From positions 1 to 44,855 of the forward strand of contig JAPYTP010000025.1 in assembly GCA_029941885.1 (NCBI GenBank): a DNA stretch of 44,855 nt, given 5' to 3'. The notes below the pieces were generated by a model. It was not told the origin of the DNA, did no database searches, and saw only the letters and a program-made list of their open reading frames with translations. Positions 14,476 through 22,425 of this stretch are shown here, piece by piece. This DNA comes from Myxococcota bacterium (GTDB lineage Bacteria > Myxococcota_A > UBA9160 > UBA4427). The position numbers were made by a program, and so were the translations under genes. Every line of letters begins with the position of its first letter. Position 1 is the stretch's first letter.

Positions 14476-15516
14476 TCAGGAGGCGGCCCGATTCCAATTG
14501 AGAATCGTCCGCCCCATCGTCTCCCGGCGCTCCATCCGCTCGAGTTCCTGCGGAAGATCGGCGAAGGAGGCGCGGCGGCCGACGATGGGTCGGATCTGTC
14601 GTCGCGCGTGTAGATCGAGCAGCGCGGCGTGGATCGACTCTCCACGCTCACGCGGCACAACATGAATCCCGATCAGGCCGTATCGATCCGGGTCGCCATA
14701 GGTCATCAGGACGCCCGCGAGAGAGAAATTCCCGAAGATGATCGGCCGCGGCAGGAGTCCGGCCACGTCCTCCGCCTCGATGCCTCCGGAGAAGCCCGTC
14801 ATCATCAGCCGCCCGTTGTAGGCCATGCAGCGCATCGTCTGCTGGGTGATCTCGCCGCCTACGAGATCACACGCCACATCGACGCCGCGACCCTCGGTCG
14901 CCTCGGAGACCGCCTCGGTGAAGTCGTCTTCCCGGTAGTTGATCGCCAGGTCTGCACCGAGCTTGCGACAGAAGTCGAGCTTCTCCGCGCTGCCCGCCGT
15001 GGCGATCACCCGAGCCCCCTGCGCTTTCGCGAGCTGAATCGCTGCCGACCCGACACCCCCCGCGCCCGCATGAATCAGTGCGGTCTCTCCCGACCGCAAG
15101 CGGCCTCGTTCGATCAACGAGACGTAGGCGACGTGAAAGGGGAAATAGAAGGCGGCTCCCTCGAACTCGTCGAGAGAGTCAGGACAGTCGAAGACCATCT
15201 CCTGACCGCCAATCACGTATTCGGCGTGGGCGCCGGTCGCGCCGACACCGGTCAACATCACGCGTCGACCGAGCCAGGCCTCGGCGTCCTGCCCGACCGC
15301 GTCGACGACCCCGACGGCCTCCATCCCGAGCGTGTAGGGCAGCGGCGGATCCACCGTCTTGTAGCGGCCATAACATCCATCGACTTCGTTGAAATTGCAC
15401 GCGGTCGCGGCCACGTGTGCGCGGACTTCTCCCGGGCCGGGCGTCGGCCGCTCGACTTCGAGGAGCTCCAGCGCCTCGCTGGGACGTGCATTTCGAACGA
15501 CCCTCCAGGCCTTCAT
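14476..15516 (-). CDS. NADPH:quinone reductase-like zinc-independent MDR dehydrogenase
   Basis: 346 residues, medium-chain dehydrogenase without zinc-site cysteines. Key parts: RPTPGPGEVRAHVAATACNF, YTLGMEAVGVVDAVGQDAEA, the Rossmann run ALIHAGAGGVGSAAIQLAKA, VIATAGSAEKLDFCRKLGAD, LAINYREDDFTEAVSEATEG and VDVACDLVGG. This is the quinone oxidoreductase/crotonyl-CoA reductase-like group that reduces enones or quinones with NADPH. AGGAGGCGGA directly before the ATG at 15516 fixes the start. It is the last gene of a minus-strand operon, 24 nt behind a zinc dehydrogenase. Confidence 0.88.
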   Translation of the reverse strand: MKAWRVVRNARPSEALELLEVERPTPGPGEVRAHVAATACNFNEVDGCYGRYKTVDPPLPYTLGMEAVGVVDAVGQDAEAWLGRRVMLTGVGATGAHAEYVIGGQEMVFDCPDSLDEFEGAAFYFPFHVAYVSLIERGRLRSGETALIHAGAGGVGSAAIQLAKAQGARVIATAGSAEKLDFCRKLGADLAINYREDDFTEAVSEATEGRGVDVACDLVGGEITQQTMRCMAYNGRLMMTGFSGGIEAEDVAGLLPRPIIFGNFSLAGVLMTYGDPDRYGLIGIHVVPRERGESIHAALLDLHARRQIRPIVGRRASFADLPQELERMERRETMGRTILNWNRAAS

Positions 15517-15540
15517 TCCGCCTCCTGCCAACGGTCGATT

Positions 15541-16635
15541 CTAGAACTCGAGGACGTGCCGGAGCCCGCGGCTGACGCGCATGTCGTCGAGACCGACATT
15601 GATATCCGCGATCGGATGCCGGTGTGTGATCATGCTCTCGAGATCGAGGGCTCCCTTCCGCCATAGTGCGAGAAAGCGGGGAATGTCCCGATGCCCATTG
15701 CAGGATCCGAGCAGGCAACCCTGCAGTTTCTTCTCCTGGGTCAGGAACATCGCGGGGACAGGCATCTCGAGGGTGCCCAGCGCCGCACCGACCATCGTCG
15801 TGGTCCCCCCGCTTCGGGTCGCGGCGATACAGTCCGCGATCAACTTCTCGTGGCCGGCGCCGTCGAAGGCGTAGTCGACGCCGATCCCTCCGGTCAACTC
15901 GATCGCCTTGGCCACGATATCGTGCTCGTTCGGGTCGAGCACGTCCGTGGCACCGAAGTTGGCAGCGTAGTCCCGCCGTTCAGCAACCGGATCCGAGACG
16001 ATGATGCGCGACGCATTGGCGAGACGCGCCCCCTGCACGATGGAAACGCCGATCCCACCGAGTCCCGTCACGAGGACCGTCGCGCCCTCCTCGACCTTCG
16101 CCGTGTTGAGGACCGCGCCGACTCCCGTCTGGATCGCACAACCCACCACACACGCTATTTCGAGGGGCGTATCATCGTCGATCTTCACCGCACGACCTTC
16201 GTCGACGACGCTGTATTCGCCCCAACCACCGAGTCCGAATCCCTGGTAGACCCGTTCTCCTTTTCGCGAGAAGGGGGAGGTGCCGTCGGCTCGCAGGCCG
16301 GTCATGAAATTCTGACCGTCGACACAGAGCGATGGCTGATTCCGGCTGCAGTAGTAACAGGCACCGCAAGTCGGAAGGGGCGTCAACATGACGCGATCTC
16401 CCTTGACGAGTCGCGTCACGCCGATCCCGACTTCCTCGACGGTTCCGGCGGCCTCGTGACCGAGTACACAGGGAAGCTGCGTGCCCCCCGGCATGTCCAC
16501 GACGGTCAGATCGGAGTGGCAGATCCCGCAATGGGAGACCCGGACGAGGACTTCGCCCGTCCCGGGATCATCGACTTCGATGTCCTCGACAAAGCTGAGG
16601 GGTTGCTGATTCTTCTCGAGCAGTGCGGCGCGCAT
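15541..16635 (-). CDS. Zinc-dependent alcohol dehydrogenase, class III-like MDR
   Basis: 364 residues. Catalytic zinc motif VSHCGICHSDLTVVD with LGHEAAGTVEEVG; structural zinc loop TCGACYYCSRNQPSLC; class III-like segment VVGCAIQTGVGAVLNTAKVE and Rossmann motif GLGGIGVSIVQGARLA; CLLGSCNGHRDIPRFLALW near the end. This is close to aryl-alcohol or S-hydroxymethyl-glutathione-type dehydrogenases (Zn, NAD). A GAAGGGAAGA site precedes the ATG at 16635. It lies between an amidohydrolase 37 nt upstream and the quinone-reductase-like gene 24 nt downstream, so the three form an operon. Confidence 0.88.
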   Translation of the reverse strand: MRAALLEKNQQPLSFVEDIEVDDPGTGEVLVRVSHCGICHSDLTVVDMPGGTQLPCVLGHEAAGTVEEVGIGVTRLVKGDRVMLTPLPTCGACYYCSRNQPSLCVDGQNFMTGLRADGTSPFSRKGERVYQGFGLGGWGEYSVVDEGRAVKIDDDTPLEIACVVGCAIQTGVGAVLNTAKVEEGATVLVTGLGGIGVSIVQGARLANASRIIVSDPVAERRDYAANFGATDVLDPNEHDIVAKAIELTGGIGVDYAFDGAGHEKLIADCIAATRSGGTTTMVGAALGTLEMPVPAMFLTQEKKLQGCLLGSCNGHRDIPRFLALWRKGALDLESMITHRHPIADINVGLDDMRVSRGLRHVLEF

Positions 16636-16672
16636 TTCGTCTTCCCTTCGATTCGTCGATTCGTCGACTCGA

Positions 16673-17857
16673 TCAAACCGGTCGTCGCTGCGACAGGCCG
16701 AGACAATTGTCGCGCATGACCAACTTGATCTCTTCCGGAGTGAATCCTTCGAGCTCGGTCGCGAACTCGGTCGGGTCGGCGAGTCCTTCGGCATGGGGCC
16801 AATCGGAACCGAGCAACATGTTCTCGGCACCGAGCATGTTCTTGAGGCGGAGCACGCTGTCCTCGTGGAAAGGGGCGATCCAGATATGGCGGCGGAATGT
16901 CTCGAGGGGGTCCTCGAAGAAATAGTTCGGATCCTGCCCGTAGGTCCGCCGCAGCGACTGGAAGAGCCACTCGACCCAGAACGCGCCCATCTCGATACTC
17001 GCCATCCGGAGATTCGGAAAGCGCTCGAAGAGCCGATGGGCGATCAACGCGGCCATCAGATCGAAGGGAGCCTTGTGAGACATCGCGATGCTGCGCAGTG
17101 GCGAAGAACCGAAGCTCTCGATCGTGCCACCCTCGCCCCAATCCTCCATATAACCGCCGTAACCTGAATCGCCGCCGTGGTAGACGATCGTTACCCCTTC
17201 GTCATTCGCGAGCTTCCAGAAGGGATCGTAATAGGGATCCGCCGGCGAGCGGCTGCCGCCCTTGCTGTAGATGTAGGAGGGACGCATCACGACGAATCGA
17301 GCGTCGTTCTCGAGGGCCCACTCGAGCTCCTTGATGCCGCGATCGCGATCCATGAGCGAGATGTAGGGCGCCGCGTAGATGCGCTCCTGATAAGCGAATC
17401 CCCAGTCATCGAGTAACCATCGATTGAATGCCTCGAAGGCGGTGTGCACGGCTTCCACGTCGTGTTTCAGCGCCTCTTCCATCCCGACACCCAGCGTCGG
17501 AAAGTAGATGGCCTTTTCGACCTTCTGCTCTGACATCTTCGCGAGACGCGCGTCGCGATCGCGGTAGCACGGGTTGATCGGTTCGAGCGCACCGAACGCA
17601 TCACGAATGCTCTTGCCTTCCGGGTTGATGCCGCGGTAGTAGTCGTCCAGACAGCCTGGGCGAGCCACGGGGTCGAAAGTCGGGTTCGGGATGAAGCGAT
17701 TCACCTTGCCGGCAACGAGCAATTCCTTGCGGCCGTTCAGCGTCGCCCAGTTCATGCAGCGCTTTTTCATGCGCGGGTCGATGTGGCGCGTGAAGGCATC
17801 TTCGGCCTCGTAATAATGGTTGTCGGCGTCGAAGAGAAGAAAGGGAAGCTCGGCCAT
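16673..17857 (-). CDS. Amidohydrolase family metal-dependent hydrolase (third)
   Basis: 394 residues. Motifs: LLFDADNHYYEAEDAFTRHI (DxDNHY variant of the metal site), AIYFPTLGVGMEEALK, FNRWLLDDWGFAYQERIYAA, VTIVYHGGDSGYGGYMEDWG (metal His), FPNLRMASIEMGAFWVEWLF and LLGSDWPHAEGLADPTEF (catalytic Asp). It resembles the mycobacterial and environmental DADNHYYE amidohydrolases, of unknown substrate, likely a decarboxylase or hydrolase in aromatic or steroid side-chain breakdown. It heads an operon with two MDR dehydrogenases. On the minus strand the region before the ATG contains ATAGAGAT, a possible -10. Confidence 0.88.
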   Translation of the reverse strand: MAELPFLLFDADNHYYEAEDAFTRHIDPRMKKRCMNWATLNGRKELLVAGKVNRFIPNPTFDPVARPGCLDDYYRGINPEGKSIRDAFGALEPINPCYRDRDARLAKMSEQKVEKAIYFPTLGVGMEEALKHDVEAVHTAFEAFNRWLLDDWGFAYQERIYAAPYISLMDRDRGIKELEWALENDARFVVMRPSYIYSKGGSRSPADPYYDPFWKLANDEGVTIVYHGGDSGYGGYMEDWGEGGTIESFGSSPLRSIAMSHKAPFDLMAALIAHRLFERFPNLRMASIEMGAFWVEWLFQSLRRTYGQDPNYFFEDPLETFRRHIWIAPFHEDSVLRLKNMLGAENMLLGSDWPHAEGLADPTEFATELEGFTPEEIKLVMRDNCLGLSQRRPV

Positions 17858-17987
17858 TGGGGGGGGTCCTCGTGGTAGAATCAGATCTCTATGGTACGGG
17901 CGGCAGTGCCGCGCAAAGTAGACCACATCTCGGATGCGGTGCGAAAGAATAGACGGTTCTGGGCGGGCTCGGAATCCCCCAATTCGC

Positions 17988-17993
17988 TACTCC
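17988..17993 (+). promoter_or_regulatory. TACTCC -10-like box 9 nt before the thioesterase start
   Basis: CGCTACTCC (17985-17993) matches the CGCTANNNT type loosely and ends 9 nt before the ATG at 18003, with no ribosome site between. It is a weak candidate for a near-leaderless promoter. Confidence 0.25.
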
Positions 17994-18002
17994 TTGGCCG
18001 CC

Positions 18003-18884
18003 ATGATGTTCACCCCCGAAGATCCCCTATCCGACCTACTGGCCCACCTCGTCCTCGAAAGCAGGGGGTCGAGCGCCGACGGCTCCGACGTTTTCCGAGG
18101 CCACAGCCAGCGTGCCGGAAACGGCCGAATCTTCGGCGGGCTCGTTTTCGCGCAAGCCATGCGCGCGGGACAGGCAACCGTCGAGGGACGCGCCGTCCAT
18201 TCCGCCCATTCCTATTTCCTGCGTCCAGGAGACCCCGACACGCCGATCGACTACATCGTCGAGCGAATTAGAGACGGCCGAAGCTTCACTACTCGACGCA
18301 TCATCGCGCTGCAGGACGGGACCCCCATCTTCAATCTGTCGATGTCCTTCCAGATTCACGAAGAGGGTCCCGCTCGACAGATCGATGCCGAGATCCCTCC
18401 GGAACCGAAAGGCGAGGAATACGAAGACGGGCTCATTCGCGCGATGGCCAAGAAGGGTTTCGCGCTTCGCAAGGACAAGCTCGGCATGGGGCCGGTTCAG
18501 ATCCTCGTCGAGGATGGACTCGACATGATCGGCGAGACGGATCGCGAACCCGAACTGCGAGCCTGGTTTCGCACGCGGGGGGAACTGCCCGACGACCCCG
18601 CGCTGCATGCGGCCATTCTCGCCTACACCTCCGACCAGACGATCGTCGTCGCCTCACAGCACCCCATGGAGTGGGGGATCATGGACGACGACACCCAATC
18701 CGCGAGCCTGGATCACGCGATCTGGTTCCACGACGACTTCCGGATCGACGACTGGATCTACGCCATCCACGACGGCCCCGTCTTGAAGCGCTCCCGCGCC
18801 CTGGGACGAGCCCTCTTCTACACCCGTGACGGCCGGCTCGTCGCCTCGGCCGTCCAGGAGGGCTTGATGCGACGGCGCAAGTAG
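18003..18884 (+). CDS. tesB: Acyl-CoA thioesterase II (TesB)
   Basis: 293 residues, the usual length for thioesterase II (about 290). It has two hot-dog domains: the first with HSQRAGNGRIFGGLVFAQAM and VHSAHSYFLRPGDPDTPIDY, then RSFTTRRIIALQDGTPIFNL; the second with AAILAYTSDQTIV, SLDHAIWFHDDFRIDDWIYA, and the catalytic-region GRALFYTRDGRLVASAVQEG. TesB hydrolyses acyl-CoAs to free acids and CoA, here possibly ending CoA-linked degradation steps. Transcribed alone. The two-Met start is chosen at 18003; upstream in-frame sequence is not conserved-looking. Confidence 0.92.
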   Translation: MMFTPEDPLSDLLAHLVLESRGSSADGSDVFRGHSQRAGNGRIFGGLVFAQAMRAGQATVEGRAVHSAHSYFLRPGDPDTPIDYIVERIRDGRSFTTRRIIALQDGTPIFNLSMSFQIHEEGPARQIDAEIPPEPKGEEYEDGLIRAMAKKGFALRKDKLGMGPVQILVEDGLDMIGETDREPELRAWFRTRGELPDDPALHAAILAYTSDQTIVVASQHPMEWGIMDDDTQSASLDHAIWFHDDFRIDDWIYAIHDGPVLKRSRALGRALFYTRDGRLVASAVQEGLMRRRK

Positions 18885-18914
18885 CCGTCCCGCAAACGGC
18901 CCCGCCGAATTCGT

Positions 18915-18920
18915 TAGAGT
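18915..18920 (+). promoter_or_regulatory. TAGAGT -10-like box ahead of the molybdopterin oxidoreductase gene
   Basis: CGTTAGAGT (18912-18920) precedes the ATG at 18968 by 47 nt. The same TAGAGT occurs before the DUF3604 gene. Confidence 0.35.
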
Positions 18921-18967
18921 GTGCCCGTCCCAGTCGGACCTCGTTCACCGCCCAGGAGACTTCGTCC

Positions 18968-21220
18968 ATGGCCACAAGCACTCCCTCCTCCGCTATAGAG
19001 ACCGTCTTTCGATCCTGTCCAACTTGTGAGGCCAGCTGTGGTCTGCGAGTCGACATCGATAGAGTTACTCGCAGCGTCATTCGCATCGAAGGCGATGCCA
19101 GGGATCCGCGTAGCCAGGGTTATCTCTGTCCGAAGGCCTACGCGATGAAGGAGATCTACGAGGATCCCGAGCGACTGAAAACCCCCCTCCGAAAGAACGC
19201 CGACGGCAGCTGGACGGAAATCGAATGGGACGAGGCGATGGAGCTGGCGACGTCCCGGCTGCTCGAGATCAAGGAAAAACATGGGGCGAACGCGAACGGC
19301 TACTACATCGGCAATCCAACGGGACATAACGTCGGTGCCCAACTCTACCTGCTGCCGCTCATGAACGGCCTCGGCACGGAACGCTCGTTTTCGGCCGCCA
19401 CGATGGACCAGTTTCCCCAGAACGTCGCCCTGCACACGATGATCGGCGATCCTTGGATGTTCCCGATCCCCGACATCCAGAGGACCGAGTTCTTCGTCTG
19501 CATGGGTGGCAACCCGCTGGTCTCCCAGGGCAGCTTGATGTCGGCGCCGAACGCCAAGAAGCGTCTCACGGCGATCCTCGACAGGGGCGGCCGCGTCGTG
19601 ACGATCGATCCCCGCCGAACCGAGACCGCGGAGATCGCGAGCGAACACCTCTTCATCAAGCCGGGGTCGGACGCCTATTTCCTGCTCTCGGTGTGTCACG
19701 TGCTCTTCGACGAGGGCCTCGTCGCCCCGGGCCGACTCGCAGACGTAACCGACGGTCTGGACCGGATCGAAGAGATCGCTACGACCTACACACCCGAGAG
19801 CGTCGAGGCCGCCACCGGAATCGCCCCCGAAACGACCCGCCAACTCGTACGCGACTTCTGTGCCGTCCGAGGCGCGTGGTACGGCCGGATCGGCCTCTGC
19901 ACCCAGGAATTCGGCACCCTCGCCAGTTGGCTGGTCTACGTCGTCAATATCCTCACCGGACGCCTGGACGCCGAGGGCGGGATGATGTTCCCCCGATCGG
20001 CGACGGGTCGCAGCGAGGCCGGACGACCGGCGGAAGCATTCCAGTTCGGCCGCTACCGGACCGCCCTCACGGGCATCCCCGAGATTGCTGGCCAGCTTCC
20101 CTGCGGCCTCCTGGCCGAAGAGATGGAAGAGTCCAGCGCCGGCGACAAGCGCATGCGCGGATTCATCTCGACCATGGGCAATCCGGTCCTCTCGGCGCCC
20201 AACGGCGAACGACTCGCCGCCGCGCTCGATGAACTCGACTTCATGTTGTCCCTCGACATCTATCTGAACGAAACGTCGCGACACGCAGACCTCATCATGC
20301 CGAGCACCGTGCAACTCGAGCACGAGAACTACGACTTCCTCTTCGAAACAACGAGTGTCCAGAATTTCTCGCGCTGGTCCCCCCGACTCTTCGAGCCGGA
20401 CGACGACCAACGCGACCAATGGCGGATCTACTGTGAAATAGGCGCACGACTCGCCGGGGCCCCGTCCTGGGAAATCGTCGACGACCTGATGGTCAAGGGC
20501 ATGCTCGGCATGATGGTCGGACCGGACACCCCATGTCCCGACGTGACCGCCGAAGAGGCGTTCGAGCAGCTACAGGACGATCACGGACCCATGCGCATGA
20601 TCGAATGCATGATTCGCGTCGGACCCTACGGTGACAAATTCGATGACCGGGCCGAAGGACTGAATCTCCGCAAGCTTCGGGCTGCGGATCAGGGAATCGA
20701 CCTTGGCGAGCTTTCGGCGGGACGGCTGCCCGACGCGATGCCGCTCGATCGGATCGAGCTCTGCCCGGACTACCTCATAGCCGACCTGTCTCGACTCGAG
20801 GCCGCACTCGAGGAACGCAGCCGTGCCGATCGACTCGTGCTGGTGGGTCGACGCCAGATGCGCAACATGAACTCCTGGCTCCACAACCTGCCGGCCCTCG
20901 CCAAGGGACCGAACCGCTGCACTCTTCTCCTTCACCCCGTGGACGCAGAGCGGCTCGGGATCGAAAGCGGGAAATTCGTGCGGGTGAGATCGCGAGTCGG
21001 TGAGATCGAGGTCGAGTGTTCGGTCACGGACGAAATGATGCCGGGTGTCGTCAGTCTGCCCCACGGCTATGGCCATCGACTCTCGGGTGTCCGGCTCTCG
21101 GTCGCGGAGTCCAAACAGCCGGGCGCCTGCTCGAACTACCTGACCGATGAAACGGTCCTCGATGTGCCGTCGGGGACCCATGTCGCCAATGGCATTCCGG
21201 TCGAGCTGACAGCGGCCTAG
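18968..21220 (+). CDS. Molybdopterin-dependent oxidoreductase, DMSO reductase/formate dehydrogenase family
   Basis: 750 residues. An N-terminal [4Fe-4S] site is seen as SCPTCEASCG and GYLCPKAY (Cys 17, 20, 24, 54), with Lys after the fourth Cys as in catalytic members. MGGNPLVSQGS, TIDPRRTETAE, HLFIKPGSDAYFLLSV, and C-terminal HPVDAERLGIESGKFVRVRS and SLPHGYGH are molybdopterin-binding regions. At the place where Cys, Ser or SeCys usually ligates the metal, the sequence is FSAATMDQFPQN (about 141-152), with no Cys and an Ala where relatives often have Ser. No signal peptide or partner Fe-S or membrane subunit is next to it, so it is probably cytoplasmic. Substrate unknown. Confidence 0.88.
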   Translation: MATSTPSSAIETVFRSCPTCEASCGLRVDIDRVTRSVIRIEGDARDPRSQGYLCPKAYAMKEIYEDPERLKTPLRKNADGSWTEIEWDEAMELATSRLLEIKEKHGANANGYYIGNPTGHNVGAQLYLLPLMNGLGTERSFSAATMDQFPQNVALHTMIGDPWMFPIPDIQRTEFFVCMGGNPLVSQGSLMSAPNAKKRLTAILDRGGRVVTIDPRRTETAEIASEHLFIKPGSDAYFLLSVCHVLFDEGLVAPGRLADVTDGLDRIEEIATTYTPESVEAATGIAPETTRQLVRDFCAVRGAWYGRIGLCTQEFGTLASWLVYVVNILTGRLDAEGGMMFPRSATGRSEAGRPAEAFQFGRYRTALTGIPEIAGQLPCGLLAEEMEESSAGDKRMRGFISTMGNPVLSAPNGERLAAALDELDFMLSLDIYLNETSRHADLIMPSTVQLEHENYDFLFETTSVQNFSRWSPRLFEPDDDQRDQWRIYCEIGARLAGAPSWEIVDDLMVKGMLGMMVGPDTPCPDVTAEEAFEQLQDDHGPMRMIECMIRVGPYGDKFDDRAEGLNLRKLRAADQGIDLGELSAGRLPDAMPLDRIELCPDYLIADLSRLEAALEERSRADRLVLVGRRQMRNMNSWLHNLPALAKGPNRCTLLLHPVDAERLGIESGKFVRVRSRVGEIEVECSVTDEMMPGVVSLPHGYGHRLSGVRLSVAESKQPGACSNYLTDETVLDVPSGTHVANGIPVELTAA

Positions 21221-21252
21221 GTCCCCTCGCCTTATGGGTGTGTGCGGCGAAT

Positions 21253-21669
21253 TCAGCTCTTCAGATGGCCCCGACCCGGGACGTGATTCACCTCGATCCG
21301 AATCCCATCGGGGTCCTCGAACAGGACCGAATAGTATCCGGGGGCAAAGCCGTCCTCTCGCGGTGGATGGACGATCGTCGCGTCGAGCGACTTTGCAAAT
21401 ACGTGAATCTCGTCGACATCCCTGCGTTCACGGGCTCGCAGACACAGATGATGGAGACCGACCCGGCGTTGATCGAAGGGGCTGTCCGCCTGCTCGGGAT
21501 CGGCTGGCGCGATCGCGATCCCCGTCCGACTCCCGATGCAATAGAAGTACGTCTCCGAATCGAGCAGGATCTGCATCTCGAAGAGTTCGAGGAGCGGCGC
21601 CCAGAAGGCGCGCGACCGCACCATATCGGAAACCGTCAGCTGGATATGGGCGATTCCGTTCAGTTTCAT
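21253..21669 (-). CDS. VOC family protein (glyoxalase/dioxygenase fold)
   Basis: 138 residues with paired VOC motifs: GIAHIQLTVSDMVRSRAFWA, YFYCIGSRTGIAIAPADP, VGLHHLCLRARERRDVDEIH, and YYSVLFEDPDGIRIEVNHVP. The metal-site His (IAHI, LHHL) and Glu (IRIEV) are present. It is a VOC metalloprotein of unknown substrate, similar to extradiol dioxygenase-like small proteins. It is 46 nt behind the crotonase gene in the same direction, in the tail of the ileS unit, and convergent with the molybdopterin gene. Confidence 0.85.
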   Translation of the reverse strand: MKLNGIAHIQLTVSDMVRSRAFWAPLLELFEMQILLDSETYFYCIGSRTGIAIAPADPEQADSPFDQRRVGLHHLCLRARERRDVDEIHVFAKSLDATIVHPPREDGFAPGYYSVLFEDPDGIRIEVNHVPGRGHLKS

Positions 21670-21715
21670 GTCGAGATTCTCCGCGGGCGGGAAGGGGCGT
21701 CGGCCAGAACGAGAC

Positions 21716-22408
21716 TCAGCTCGGCATCAGTCCATCGACATTCTCTTCGAGGGTGGAGAGAATCAGGTTGATGGTTTCGCCGTGGGCGAGTCGCTTGTTG
21801 TTTCGAAACGCCGGCTGCTTGAGTTGCGCGAGTCGTGCGGCCACTTCCCTCGCCTCGGCTTCGACGCGATCGGGCTCGACCAGACAATCGAAGAAGCCCG
21901 CATCGAGGGCCCCTTCCGGATCGTAGATCGTAGACTGGACGAGGGCGCGATCGAAGTGGCGTTTCGACAGGCAGGCTCGCGAGAGTTCGATCGCAAACGC
22001 GGGCAGCGTCATCCCGATCGCGGTTTCATTCGCACCGATCTTGAACGCGCCTCGAGCCCCGATTCGATAGTCACCGGCCATCACGGTGAAAGCGCCCATC
22101 GCGATCGCGTGCCCGGTACAGCCAACGACGACGGGTTTCGGGTGTCCGTAGATCGACATCAGAAGCCGACCTCCCGCCTTCACCATCGCGGCGGCCGCCG
22201 CGGGTCCCTCCGCCATCGTCGGGAGATCGAAGCCGCCACTGAACATGCCGGGCTTGCCGAGGAGGACCACGGCCTCCGCCGTCTTCTCGGCCTCATCGAG
22301 GGCGGTGATCAACTCGTTGGCCACGGCGGACGAGATCGAGTTGGGCTTGCCGTGGTCGAGACGCAGGACACACACGCCATCCTCGATTTCACTCGTCACA
22401 AAAGACAT
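21716..22408 (-). CDS. Enoyl-CoA hydratase/isomerase family protein (crotonase)
   Basis: 230 residues, short for crotonases (about 260). MSFVTSEIEDGVCVLRLDHG, the oxyanion loop GMFSGGFDLPTM, GCTGHAIAMGAFTVMAGDYR, and IGANETAIGMTLPAFAIELS with a Glu in the catalytic region are clear. Such proteins hydrate or isomerise enoyl-CoAs. The C-terminus ends at NVDGLMPS. The start ATG at 22408 is supported by GAGGGAGAG upstream; a TTG at 22429 would overlap the ileS stop. It begins 17 nt after the end of ileS, an unusual neighbour. Confidence 0.9.
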   Translation of the reverse strand: MSFVTSEIEDGVCVLRLDHGKPNSISSAVANELITALDEAEKTAEAVVLLGKPGMFSGGFDLPTMAEGPAAAAAMVKAGGRLLMSIYGHPKPVVVGCTGHAIAMGAFTVMAGDYRIGARGAFKIGANETAIGMTLPAFAIELSRACLSKRHFDRALVQSTIYDPEGALDAGFFDCLVEPDRVEAEAREVAARLAQLKQPAFRNNKRLAHGETINLILSTLEENVDGLMPS

Positions 22409-22425
22409 CGCACTCTCCCTCTCGC

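Noticed and set aside
16636-16672. Short tandem CGACGAAT-type repetition upstream of the zinc dehydrogenase
   Set aside because: Two copies of a short GC-biased unit in a gap of 37 nt, not a repeat element.
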